DNA from: Microstegium vimineum
Taxonomy: Eukaryota > Streptophyta > Magnoliopsida > Poales > Poaceae
Direction: 5' to 3'
Length of the DNA stretch: 64,000 bases
NCBI GenBank assembly: GCA_022036555.1
Contig: CM039120.1
Coordinates: forward strand, 28,952,991 to 29,016,990
Positions 11,403 through 23,110 of this stretch are shown in pieces; the first letter of the stretch is position 1, and every line of letters begins with the position of its first letter. The notes beneath the pieces were generated by a model, which was given only the letters and a program-made list of their open reading frames with translations, was not told the origin of the DNA and searched no databases. The translations under genes were made by a program, and so were the position numbers.

Positions 11403-14111
11403 CTACGAGTCTGGGGCTGGAGAAGAAGGCGAAGTAGCGGCAGCTCGGCGATCCAGCATAATGAAGTCCTGATGGTCGGACTCGTCTGACTCATCTGACA
11501 CGGTCTCTGCTGGTGTAGGCGCAACTGGGTTGGCCTCTGAAGCTGTCACTGGCACCTCTGGAGCTGCGGTCTCAACTGACTGTCGTTGAGACTCTGCTGG
11601 TGCCTCGGACGGTCCTGCCTCAGTAGTAGTGGGCCTGGGGGCCCGACGAGTGAAAACTCGAGGCGAGGGGGACGTGGTCACTGCTAGTGCCACTAGGGAC
11701 ACTGCCGCTGCAACCTCTGCAGGCTGAGTCTGACCAGGAGAGGACACTGCCACTGTAACCTCATCTGCTAATGATATGGCATCCGTCTGAACGGCAGCTG
11801 GAGGTGTGGTGACTGTCTGTGCCGACTGCTCAGGTGCGATCTCCGACGACGCAACTGAGGACTGGTGAGTGCCTGTCGCCGGAAGATCCACTGCGGTCTC
11901 TAGAGCTGGTGTGACCTGCTGAGGTGCTCCTGGGGAGTCTTCTCCCGTGATCTCCAGGTACGAAGCAGACAGATCTCGCGAGGCCTCTGCTAGTGTAGTT
12001 CCCCGGGTAGGAGTGAATCCCGTCTGTAACTCTCCGGGTGAACCTATCCAAGAGGACACCTGGGTCCTCGGAGTCTGGTACTCTGGAGAAGCTGCTGGCT
12101 GGAAGGGAGGTGTAGCTGGTGCCTGACTCTACTGTCCTCTGGACGGTAACGCTGGAGTGGGCACCACTACTACTGGAGGCTGCGGTGGCGGAGAGGTGAA
12201 CTGCTGCTGCTGAGAGACTGCGGGCAACTGAAAGTGTAGCGTCGAGGTCTGCCCAGAGCTAGAGGCCAGAAGACGCTCAAGTAGAAGAGTCTGAGTCTTC
12301 TGGATCCCTGCCTGCTGGAGCTGATAGGCTAGGAACTGGCGCTGGAACTCATCCTGCCTAGCCTGTGTCTATGCCTGAGCGGCCAGCTGCTGCTCAGTGA
12401 GCCTCCGTAGGTCTGCAGCCTGTCGTCTCTGCTCCTCTGCCTGACGAGATTGCTCCTCCTGCATCCTCGAGAGTATAGTAAGCAATGTAGCCTCTGAGGA
12501 GCTGGAGCCTGGAGCTGGAGCTGCTGCAGCTGTGCCTGACCCACCAGCCTCGTGGTCATGTGTCATAGGTGTATACTCGTGCACTGGCTGGTAGTCCTCG
12601 TCCGAGCTGTCAGAGTCGAGATCCTCTCTAAACACTGTCTCTGCAGCTGTATCGATCTCGGCGTCCAAACCAGCTAGCTCTGCCTGAGCTATCTGCTCAA
12701 CTGTGGCATCGGCGACCTCGGCTGACTGTGGTGGCACTCCGGCCTGTCTCGTGCCTGGTCTGTAAGCTCTGCTAGGGCGAGGTAGCTGCCCATGAGCCAC
12801 AAGCTGGCTCATCGAATAGACAGGAAACTCTGTAGCTGACCTCGTGAGGGTGACTCTCATAACCCCTGACCCAGTCTTGGCAACTACCAAGTAAGAGATC
12901 CAATGTGCGAACTGTAGCTGCCAATGACCTCTAAATCCAGCAGCTATGATGTCCTCGAGCTCGCTCACTATCAGATCCCATAGATCGAACTGCTCTTTCT
13001 GGACAATGTGAGCTAGGAGCCAAAGCTGAAGTAGAGTGATGGTATCCCTAGCTCCAATCCTGGGTAGAATGGTCCGTCTGAGAACCTCGTGGAGGATCCG
13101 AGCCAAAGGAGTGAGGTCACGTGGCGTCCGGCTCGAACCCTCAGTGAACGGCTACTGAAAGCATGGACTAACAAAGTCTGTGGATGGCACTATGCCATCG
13201 TGAGGTCTGCGAGGAGCCTCCTGATCCCCATAGCAAAGACTATGGATCCTGGTAGGTGAAGATCCAAGGTGAAAGAGCTCTCGGAACCTGGCAGCTGTAA
13301 CCCTGAAGTCACGTCCCTGATATGCTAATTGAAGGAACTCGTGATCAGGTGAGATCCACAGAGAGGCGTAGAACTGATAGACCCACTCCTTCTGATATGC
13401 CCCTGAGCGACCCATCAGATCTGTCAATCCCTGGATGTACTGCAGATGCTGCAGGATCTCTGGACCGCCGATGCCCTCAATCTGAGTAGCTGGGCACACC
13501 CTGTGGGCCCTGAGGGGAGCATCGGTGTCAACATACGCTCGGTAGAAGTCCTCGTGCACTGTGGTATAGAACTCTGGTCCGGCACGGGGATCCCTTTGAG
13601 GTGGGAACCAGGACTGGAAGTCGATGAACCGAAGCATCTGAACCTGCTTCGCTGTAAGTGTCCTGACCTGGTGCCTCACGGGGTCTGGGAGCCGGGGTCC
13701 TGGAGGGCTGGGTGGTGCACCTGAGCCTCGGGAACGAGTAACGCGATGGCTCATCAGCTCTCCAATAGAAGAGTGACCCGCGGCCTCGGTCGGCTCAGTC
13801 GCTGGGACTGGCTCTGTCGCTGGTGCCTCTGAAGCCGCGATAGGCTCTGACTCGGGAGGTGGAGGGGACTCACGACGCGCTCCACGGTGAGGCGAGAGCC
13901 TCAAACCGGTGCGACGTCCTCCTCGCTCAGCTCTCTCGGCTGCCTCTGCTACTGCAAGCGCGGCTACTGAATCTGGATCCATTGCCGGCCTCTTGCGCTT
14001 CCGGGAGATGACCTTCTACTTGCCCTTTCCGCGGTCAGTGGGTGGACGCGCTGGAGGTGGAGGGTCACCACCACTGCCGGGAACGGGACCTACATTCTTC
14101 GTCCTTGCCAT
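11403..14111 (-). pseudogene. Element C accessory ORF downstream of pol, 902 codons with four internal TAG codons
   Basis: The frame runs from ATG at 14111-14109 to TAG at 11405-11403 without any frameshift. It is interrupted only by TAG codons starting at 14018, 13154, 12371 and 12131. A basic RKRKRP patch near residues 37-42 looks like a nuclear localisation signal. A Pro/Glu/Ala-rich segment follows. Residues of about 130-450 look globular, with WVYQFYASLW and LLQLWLLAHIV. A Gln/Arg-rich coiled coil lies near residues 548-580, then a long Ser/Thr/Pro/Glu-rich tail. The position matches the env-like ORF of SIRE elements, but I see no signal peptide or membrane span. The globular part resembles the putative plant transposon protein family seen in grass repeats; that match is from memory and unverified. 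Function is unknown. Confidence 0.7.
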
Positions 14112-15805
14112 TTCTCAAGTCTACAACCAATCCACTGACAAGAATCCGCAACAAACAAACCACAACCCCACTGCCAATTAAACACTGTCCCTGATCCTCT
14201 TACAGACAACTACGAGAGTGGCACGCCGGCCCTGGACTGTCCTCGTGAGGCTTTGCCTCGATCCGTACTCGCAGGCTTTGCCCCGAGTTATCTATCACTG
14301 CCCACTGTCTGAGTCTCTAATCAACTGACAAACTGACCCTGCTCGTCGGAAATAGATAGAGATATAAACCATAAGCATGTAACTAGAGGTACGGAGCTAT
14401 AGAAGCATGATATAATATAAGGATAGAACGTGAACTGTCCAACTGCCATACCTTGAGTCGCTGACCAAAAAGGAGAGAAAAGGTGAGAATTTCCCCGATC
14501 ATTCAACCGCACTCCGCAATCCACAAATCAATTCGCACTCTAATTAAGATAGAGAGATGAGGGATGTGAGTTGGGAAAAGAAATGTCGAGGAGATTTGCA
14601 ATTTGGAGGATTGAAAGGATCACAGAATGAAAAGGGAGTTTCACCTTTGCACCCTAAGGGATGAATCGACCTCCAACAGGGAGAGCTCCTCGACCTAGAG
14701 CACTCCTGCCCGACGGAGATAGAGCAGGGAACAAACTTGGAGCAGTGGAGATGCTTGGGCGCGAGGTGGAAGAGGAACCACGGCGCTGCAAGGCAGAGAG
14801 GAGTGCTGGGTGGCGCAGACAGGGGGCGGCACAGGTGCGGGCGGCGCTTGGGAAGGAGCCCGGCGGCGCAGGGAGGAGATCCACGGCGACGTAGGTGGCA
14901 GCACGGAGGAGGAGCTCAACGGCGACGAGATCCGGTGGCTAGGGTTTGGGAAGGGCGTGGCGGCGGACTGAAACAGACGGGAGAAACAGAGAGAAGATCG
15001 GGGTTTTCAAAAAAAATTTTGCCGATTAGTTCGCGACGGACGGTCCGACGCATAGGCGAAGGACGCTCCGTCGGCATGCGCCGGACGCTCGGGGAGCGTC
15101 CGACGGAATCGTCCGTCAGGCTTCCAGAGCCGATTTGAAATGCCCAGTCGCATTGACCGCGACAGACGCTTGGGAGAGCGTCCGTCGCCCTTTTTGCGGG
15201 CAAGGTTAATCTCCGGACGATCGCGACGGACGCTGAGGCAATTGACACCGAGCGTCCGTCGGCAGCGTCCGACGCCTAAAAAGTGGAATTTTTCAAAATT
15301 TCTTTTTGCGTCTTTCTCCCAACCAAGTTCCAATCCCAATAAGATCCAAATAACACTTGATTGGACTTGATATGAGAACCATCTCTCAAACACTCATTTT
15401 CAATTATTTTGCCATAGGCTTAAATTTAATTTTTAGCTCAAAATATTCGAATGGAAGCGCCAAGGAGACATCATTTGGTCACAATAGGGGTAGAAGAGTG
15501 ATTTGAGCTTGGAATGCTCCCCTAAGTGGACTACCATAGAGGATGCTCAAGAAACTTAACCGAAAAAGAAAGGGCAAACAACACACATGCAAAAGTTATG
15601 CAGTACGAAGAGCGAATCTAGGTTGCTTGCAAGTTTAAACCGTGGTTAAGCTTTGTCACACGCTTTGAGGGCGGTTATCTTAACCGCGTTAGCCAAGCCT
15701 ATGTGCATTACCATATTAAACAAGTTATATTACATATGAATGCAAGGTTCACACATGATCATTTTTTAGTGAAATTAGAGTGATCAAGCACATTTAACTC
15801 GCTTC
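14112..15805 (-). other. Leader/spacer between C pol and the accessory ORF, with a CpG-rich array
   Basis: No credible ORF exists on either strand. Read on the minus strand, 15400-14600 looks like a promoter and GC-rich 5' UTR. A GACGGACGCT-type array (15035-15272) comes first, then a C/T-rich, CCG-rich segment containing AAACCCTAGCCACCGG, then an A/T-rich stretch leading to the ATG at 14111. It may be a private promoter or leader for the accessory ORF. I could not identify a definite TATA box or splice sites. Positions 15400-15805 resemble the post-pol region of D. Confidence 0.45.
15035..15272. repeat. CpG-rich GACGGACGCT-type array in the C accessory ORF leader
   Basis: Several copies of GACGGACGCT, GCGTCCGTCG and related words occur in both orientations. 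It is the same word family as in the C LTRs but in a non-LTR part of the same element. Confidence 0.75.
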
Positions 15806-18800
15806 TCAACCTACAAAAGGTTGTTTCATCGAGTGTTTAGTGAAGATATCCGCCAATTGCTCTTCGCTCTTAACTCCAACTAGTGTTATATCTTTCCTAG
15901 CCACATGATCTCTAAGAAAGTGATGGCGAATATCTATGTGCTTGGTGCGTGAGTGTTGAACCGGGTTGTTTGCAAGCTTTACGGCGCTTTCATGATCACA
16001 CAAAAGTGGAACTTCTTTTAAAAACACGCCGTAATCAAAGAGTGTTTGGGTCATATATAAGATTTGTGCACAACTTGCTCCCATGGCAATGTATTCCGCC
16101 TCGGCGGTTGACAATGCCACACTATTTTGCTTCTTTGAGGACCAAGAAACAAGTGATCTTCCTAGCATGTGGCACCCGCCGGAGGTACTCTTCCTATCAA
16201 CCTTACACCCGGCATAATCCGAATCGGAATAGCCAACTAGTTGGAAGGGAGCTCCTTTGGGATACCAAAGACCCGTGCTAGGGGTATGCCTTAAGTACCT
16301 AAGGATTCTTTTAACCGCACAAAGATGCGACTCCTTAGGGTTTGCTTGAAACCTAGCACACATACACACACTAAACATGATATCCGGTCTAGAAGCGGTG
16401 AGGTAAAGTAAACTACAGATCATAGAACGATATAGAGTTTGGTCGATCGGTTTACCTCCCTCATCGAGATCGAGATGCCCATTAGTAGGCATTGGGGTCT
16501 TGATTGGCTTGCAATCCTCCATCTTGAATTTCTTGAGCACATCATAAGTGTACTTCTCTTGAGATATGAAGGTGCCCTCCCTCAATTGCTTCACTTGGAA
16601 GCCTAGGAAGAAGGTTAGCTCGCCAATCATCGACATCTCAAACTCCTTGGACATCAATGCACCAAATTCCTTGCTATGATCTTGGTTTGTTGACCCAAAT
16701 ATAATGTCATCGACATATACTTGGCAAACAAAAATCTCTCCATCTAGCACCTTGGTGAAGAGTGTGGTATCCACTTTCCCGATCTTGAAGCCCTTCTTGA
16801 GTAGGAAGTCCCTTAGCCTCTCATACCAAGCCTTGGAGCTTGCTTCAATCCATAGAGTGCCTTGGACAACCTATACACATGATTAGGACAATTTAGGTCT
16901 TCAAACCCGGGAGGTTGTGAGACAAAAACAAGTTCATTAATGAAACCATTAAGAAAGGCACTCTTCACATCCATTTGAAAGAGTTTCATTTTATGGTGTG
17001 AAGCATATGCCAAAAGGATACGAATGGCTTCTAGTCTTGCAACCGGTGCAAAAGTCTCCCCAAAATCCAAGCCTTCAACCTGGGAGAACCCCTTTGCCAC
17101 CAATCTTGCCTTGTTTCTCACAACCACGCCTTGATCATCTTGCTTGTTCCTAAACACCCACTTGGTGCCAATGATTCTTGCTCCTTTGGGCTTTTCTACT
17201 AGTGTCCACACTTCGTTCCGGGTAAAGTTGCTCAACTCTTCGTGCATGGCGTTCACCCAATCCGGGTCCGCAAGTGCATCCTCCACACTAAAGGCTCAAC
17301 AAGACAAGTGTGTCAACTAGAGCAATTTGCATCTGTTTACCAACCCCTCTGATGACTCCCTTGATCAATCTTGGGTTGTTCTAACACTACGTGTGCAATC
17401 TTCATTGCCCTTGGGATTCTCTTCAGTGCTTCTCGCCTCGGATTTCTAGTGTCTTCGTTAAGCTTCCTCACTTTCGTGCATCTTAACTTGGGCGTGATCC
17501 TATAGAAGGTGGAAGAAGGATGTGTTCGCTTCATTTAATTCTTCCCTTACTCCTATGTGGTGGGTGTTGGGGGGGAGGTTTCGGGGGGAGGAGGTTCTGA
17601 CTCCAGGCGGGGGTGAAGGCTGTTGTGGTTATAGCACCAATGATGTTCTTCATTGCCTCCCTCAAGGGTTCATCACCTACATCATCAAGATTTTCATGCT
17701 CTTCTTGAGAGCCATTAGTTTCATCAAACTCCAAGTCATATGTTTCTTCAACTAAGCCGGTGGCTTTGTTAAATACACGGTATGCCTTGGATTTAAGTGA
17801 ATACCCAACTAAGAAACCAATGTCACATCTTCTTTGGAACTTGCCCAAGTGTTGACGCTTCTTGTAGATGTACACTTTGCAACCAAACACTCGGAAAAAG
17901 GATATATCCGGTTTCTTTCCATTCACAAGCTCATAGGGGGTCTTCTTGAGAAGCCTTTGGACAAATAGCCGGTTGGCCGCATAGCATGCGGTGTTGATTG
18001 CTTCGGCCCAAAACTTCTCGGGGGTGTTGTATTCATCAAGCATTGATCTTGCAAGTGTGATAAGTGTCCGGTTCTTCCTCTCTACTACACCATTTTGTTG
18101 AGGAGTATATGTGGCGGATACTTCATGCTTGATTCCAACTTCATCACAATAGTCTTCAATCTTGGTGTTTACAAACTCGGTCCCATTGTCACTTCTTATC
18201 TTCTTGATCTTCACATCAAATTCATTTTGGGCTCTAGTTGCAAACTTCTTGAATGTTGATTGAGTTTCTCCCTTGTCTTGAAGAAAGAACACCCAAGTGT
18301 ATCTAGAGTAGTCATCAACTACCACCAAGCAAAAAAGGTTTCCGCCAAGGCTAGCATAGGTGGTAGGTCCAAATAGATCCATGTGGAGTAGCTCTAGAAC
18401 TCTTGAGGTTGACATGAAAGCTTTGGTTGGATGAGTGTTTACTACTTGCTTGCCGGCTTGACATGCACTACAAAGTTTATCTTTCTCAAACACCACATCC
18501 TTCACACCTCTTACCAATTCCTTCTTGACAAGCTTCTTCAAGGTTGACATTCCTACATGTGCTAATCTTCTATGCCATAGACAACCCAAAGAACTCTTGG
18601 AGAAAAGACATGTTTGCAAACTAGCTTCATTTGAGGTGAAGTCCACTAGGTAGAGATTGTTGTGCCGAAACCCTTTGAATATCAATGATGAATCTTCAAT
18701 CTTGGACACAACTACCTCATTTGGAGTGAAGAGACATTGGAAGCCAAGATCACATAGTTGTCCCACCGATAGCAAGTTAAAGCTCAATGATTGTACTAGC

Positions 18801-19003
18801 AAGACATTTGATATTGATTGATCATTTGAGATTGCCACTTTGCCTAGACCTTGCACTTTGCCTTTTGAATTGTCCCCAAAGGTAATCTTGTCTTGTCCTT
18901 CACAATCTTCCTCAAGTGTGGTGAACATCCGGGAGTCACCGGTCATATGTTGAGTGCATCCACTATCAATCACCCAATGACTTCCACCGGTCTTGTAGTT
19001 CAC
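15806..19003 (-). pseudogene. Element C pol: protease, integrase, reverse transcriptase, RNase H
   Basis: Protease begins near 18970 with the IDSGCTQHMTG active site. The GAG-pre-integrase zinc site (HRRLAHVGM...C..C) and integrase core (DLFGPT, IRSDNGTEF, VVERKNR) run to about 17900. The integrase C-terminal FRVFGCK segment ends at 17531. RT N-terminal part is at 17286-16813. RT C-terminal part and RNase H are at 16774-15806, with an intact YVDD and the usual HIDIRHH and ADIFTKH near the end. Breaks are a disrupted linker at 17287-17530 and a one-base loss near 16800 (RT frameshift). Protease shares its frame with gag upstream. Confidence 0.9.
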
Positions 19004-19024
19004 CTACACACAAGCAATTTGGAG

Positions 19025-21442
19025 TTAAGCTTGTTGTTTGGGAGCCCACACATGGTGAGGTCCCATAGCCTTGTCCACCAACTCCTTAGCAACCCATAGC
19101 ACTTTGGGCTTGTTCTTCATCTTTGGACCGAGAAATACAACTTGTGGTCTACCCTTGGAGTCCTTGTTAATGATGAAGTGTGCATCATGAGCGAAAGGCC
19201 TTATGTGCTTGGGCAAGGTCTTGGGCGGTGGAGTCTTGCATTGGGATTGAAGATGACCCTCTTGACCACATCCAAAGCACTTCTTGGGTTTGGGCTTTGG
19301 TGTGTCATAGTTGCTTCTCATAGCCTTGTTCTTGTAATAGTTCTTGGCTTCTATCTTGACCTTGGCCTTCATGATTTGGTTCTCCTTGAACCCAATGCCG
19401 GTCTTGTCGGTCTTCATGATAGTGTTCATCAAGAGCTCACTTTGAAGGTTGTGGCCCTTGGTGAACTTCTCCAATCCACTTGTAAGATTGATCTTCTCAA
19501 CCTTGAGCTTTGCATTTTCATCTTTGAGAGACTTGATCGAGGTCATTGCATCTTGGTCATCTTGTTTGGCCGACTTGATAGTGAGTGGCTTGCTTGCCTT
19601 GAGGTTGATTAGCTCTTCCTTGAGCTTGGAGTTTTCTTGCCTCATCTTCACATGGTCATCATGCTTGTCGGCCTCAATTACCTTCTTGCCCCTGCACTTA
19701 GCATTTTGCTCACTAGCAACTTCATCAAGCAAGTCCTCACAAGAAGTAGCTATATCACACTTAACAACCGGGTTAATAGCAACATGTGTAGCAAGATCAT
19801 TTGAAAGCAATTCATTAGCTATCACAAGTGTGCCATGTTCATTTTTAACTTGGTTGTAGTCATCTTTTAGCAAGTTGTACCTTGAATGGAGCTCTTGTGT
19901 TGACCTCTCAAGCTTATCATGTTTCTCATTTACTTGCTTGAGTGAGGCTTTGAGCTCCCTAGTGCTAGATGAGAGAGATTTGTTCTCAAGCTTCAATTCA
20001 TCATTAGCACTAGTCAAGTCATCAAGCTTAGCATGCAAGTTACCATTTGCTTTCTCTAGTGATTCACTTTTGCCTTTATACTTCCTAATGAGCTTAGTGT
20101 ATTTGTTGCAAATTTCAATTAGCTCATCATAGGAAGGTGCCTCAAACTCATCATCACTATCATTACTAGAGCTAGCCTCATCATCACTATCCTCTTTTTG
20201 TACCTTTTTGTCACCTTTAGCCATGAGGCATAGGTGTGTAGAGGATGAGCCCAGAGATGATAGAGGGGGTGGCGGTGGAGTAGATGAACCAATCACCAAG
20301 GCGGCCACCTTTTCTTCTTCACTTTCATCTCCGGATGAGTCACTTGAGTCTTCAATGTCGGTGAGCCAATCACCAACAATGTAGGCTTTGCCATTCTTCT
20401 TCTTCTTGTGGAAGTTGAAGTTCTTCTTCTTCTTGAATGGCTTGTCATCCTTCTTCTCCTCATCACTTGACTCAACCTTGTTGCCCTTGTTGTACTTGAA
20501 TTTGTTGTTGACCTTCTTGTTCTTGTACTTGTCTTTCTTTTCTTCGGGGCAAGCATGAGCTAAGTGTCCAAGTTTGCCACAATTGTATCAATCCATCTTG
20601 GAGAGGGGCTTTCTTGAAGAGCTTGTGAAAAATTTCTTCTTCTTTGAGTCAAACTTGACTCCATTCTTGCTTAGCTTCTTTAACATCTTGGTTGTTTTCT
20701 TCACCATGAGAGCGAGATCATCATCATCATCATCATCGCTTGTGCTCTCATACACGACTTGCATCTTGTGCTTCTCCGACGAGGATGCCTTGAGAGCCAA
20801 GTCCTTCTTTTCCTCCTTCTCTTTTTCTTTCTTCTTGGAGGAGGAAGATGAGCCACTATCACCAATCTTCATGTACATCTCATGGGCATTGATCTTGCCC
20901 AAAATTTGTGTTGGTGTAGCGGCGGAGAGATCTCCTTGGTGAAGCACCGTGACGATGTGGCCATACTTCTCAATGGGCAAGACACAAAGAATCTTGCGTA
21001 CCACATCGGCCGGTTCCATTTGGTTGAGACTGAGCCCATTCAATTCCTCTACAATAATATTTAGTCGTGAGTACATTTCATTTGCATTTTCATTTGCATG
21101 CATAGAGAAAGAATTGAGCTTAGCCATAACCAAGTGATAGCGTTCTTCACGCTCACTCTTTGTGCCTTCGTGAAGTGCACAAATAGTGGTCCACAACTCA
21201 AATGCGTCTTTGGCATTACGCACTCGGTTGAAGACATCCTTGCTAATGCCACGAAAGAGTATGTTCTTTGCCTTGGCATTGTGCTTTTCAAAGTTGAGGT
21301 CCTCCGCGAAGAGAGTACCTCCCTTTGTGGCGGCTTTGAGCACGCCCACCTCAACGACCTCTAGGTAGGCCTCCATACGAACTTTCCAATAAGGAAAGTC
21401 GTCTCCATCGAACATGGGAGGTGGTCCATCCCCATGGGACAT
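19025..21442 (-). pseudogene. Element C gag
   Basis: One frame runs from ATG at 21442 (MSHGDGPPPMFDG) to 19025. It is interrupted by a single TGA near 20585 within the first zinc knuckle region. The N-terminal gag domain (21442-20900) precedes a Lys/Glu/Ser-rich linker. A first CCHC-like knuckle lies around 20580-20540, then an acidic segment, THLCLMAKG, a long coiled coil (about 20100-19500) and a second CCHC knuckle, CFGCGQEGHLQSQC, near 19280. Gag packages the RNA into particles. The frame continues into protease after two stops at 19005-19024. Confidence 0.9.
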
Positions 21443-21480
21443 CTTGCTCTAGGCGGTGAAGCCTAATTTAGAGCAACCTA

Positions 21481-21492
21481 GCTCTGATACCA
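21481..21492 (-). other. Element C primer binding site (tRNA-Met)
   Basis: Minus-strand TGGTATCAGAGC lies two bases after the end of the 5' LTR. It is complementary to the 3' end of initiator tRNA-Met, the usual copia primer. Confidence 0.9.
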
Positions 21493-21494
21493 AT

Positions 21495-23110
21495 TGAAAG
21501 GATCAAGATGCCCAAGAGGGGGGGTGAATTGGGCTCTTTTTAATTTCTAAACAAGAATTAAATCTATAAAGAGCCAATTAACCCCCTAGTGCCTACCGCT
21601 TGTGTGTCCTAGCTAGAAGGCGGTAACAGAGCAAAGGAAAGCGAAAACTTCCTACACAATTCTAGTATGAAATGAAAGACAAGTGCGGAAAGTAATGCGA
21701 TAATAAAGAGCTAGGGAAAGAGATGCTTGACACGGCGATGTTTTGTTGAGGTGTCGAGGAGTCTACACTCCTCCCTCGTCCTCGTTGGAGCACCTCGCAA
21801 GGTATAGCTCCCCCTCAATCCTGCACAAAGGATGAGTGCTCTCTACGGGCTGATTCTTCGCCACTCCGGCTCGGTGAATCGCCCACAACCGATCACACAC
21901 GTCGATGGAGAAGGGCCGCCGACAATCTTCCGGCGATCACCTTCCTCCGAGCACCACCGGACCGTCTAGGTGATGTCGATCACCAAGAGTAACAAGCCTC
22001 GATCTTCGCTTGACTCACTCAAGCTTCACAACTAGAGGATGCACACTCGAACTCTTGGATGAACTAGAGAGAGGATGGATGGATTCGCGAATCACTCTCT
22101 CTCTCTAGGGCTCTTGCTCTCTTCCCAACCTTCTCAACGAACTCAGCAACTCAAATGCGCAAAGGCAAGGCGGGAGAGAAGTGGGAGGGGCTATAAATAG
22201 ACCCTCTGAAAATTGCCTCGGGCTGGCATTTTAAGTTGGCGACGGACGCTCTGTCGACTAGGCGACGGACGGTCCGTCGCATGCCCAACGGCTAGTTTCT
22301 GTTCAAAATTGAGGCGACGGACGCTCCGACGCCTAGGCGACGGACGGTCCGACGCCTCTGTCTAACGGCTAGTTCTGACACAGTGTTCCCAGCGACGGAC
22401 GCTACGTCACTAGGCGACGGACGCTCAGCCACAGCGTCCGACGCTAAATTCTGGCTAGGGTTTGAAATCACCCTCTCTGGAAGGTCGACGGACGCTCTCC
22501 GCAGCGTCCGATGCCTGGCCGACGGACAGCGTCCGACGCACCCTAAAAAACTTAGCCAGAAAACAACCTCTCATGAAGGCCGACGGACGCTGTGGACTCA
22601 ACCACCCAGCGTCCGGCGCCTTTGTCCGACGCGTCGGACAGCGTCCGGCCCCCTGCCAGGAGCGTCCGTCGCCCAGAAAATGATTTTGACAACTCCGTTT
22701 TTCGCCGCGATGAAAATGGAAGTTGTTCTAGGCTATCTTACGGTCACCATAGGCTTGCTTAGAGCTAAGGAAATCAAGTGTGCACCACACCTAAACATGA
22801 AGCTTTCCTAAGTCAAGCTACTAGTCTCAACCCCTCTTAATAGTACGGTCAAAGGTAAAAAGAGAAGCCCTATCTAATTCTAAGTGCCCTTCATCTCCTT
22901 ATGGCACTTAGCCTATCATTCTAGGGTCTTCATCATGTCTCCTTCACAACCGAAACGATATCCATCTTGGGGGCCAAGTGATGACCTTTAGAGCCCATTC
23001 TCATTGATCACCATGGCTAGGCTACGCATAGTCTCTGCAAAACACACGTTAGCCATAATAATCTCTAATTGTCGTTAATCACCGAAACCAACCAGGGCCA
23101 TGATTCTTCA
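21495..23110 (-). repeat. Element C 5' LTR
   Basis: This 1616-bp LTR has plus-strand ends TGAAAGGATC...ATTCTTCA. A TATA-like CTATAAATAG (reverse complement CTATTTATAG, so usable on either strand) is at 22191-22200. It differs from the 3' LTR by few substitutions and by extra repeat units in the GC-rich array. Confidence 0.95.
22238..22673. repeat. CpG-rich GACGGACGCT-type array in C 5' LTR
   Basis: This is the fuller version of the array at 10119-10494. It keeps three segments, of about 23, 7 and 31 bp, that the 3' LTR has lost. Two of them are flanked by direct repeats (CCGACGCCT and CAGCGTCCGG), as expected for slippage or recombination between repeat units. Confidence 0.85.

Larger units (their letters stand above)
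9372..23110 (-). mobile_element. Element C: SIRE/Maximus-type copia retrotransposon with a downstream accessory ORF
   Basis: The element is complete at 13.7 kb, with LTRs at 21495-23110 (5') and 9372-10927 (3'), a perfect GGCAC TSD, tRNA-Met PBS and PPT. The minus-strand order is gag, protease, integrase, RT, RNase H, a long leader, a 902-codon accessory ORF, PPT and 3' LTR. The gag carries a THLCLMAKG segment, familiar from Opie/Ji-type elements of grasses. The two LTRs are nearly identical outside a GC-rich array, so C is among the youngest large insertions here. It sits in the second RNase H of element B. Confidence 0.93.

Noticed and set aside
11403..14111. Programmed amber readthrough as an explanation of the four TAGs
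   Set aside because: Decay of CAG by methylcytosine deamination, which is evident in F as well, accounts for them more simply; no readthrough context signal was seen.
14613..14640. TGAAAGGATCAC resembles the start of the C LTR and might mark a further LTR
   Set aside because: Only the first 11 bases agree, the following sequence is unlike the LTR, and no matching end or TSD was found.
20293..20556. Arg/Lys-rich minus-strand ORF that looks like a basic protein
   Set aside because: It is an out-of-frame reading of the Lys-rich linker of C gag.
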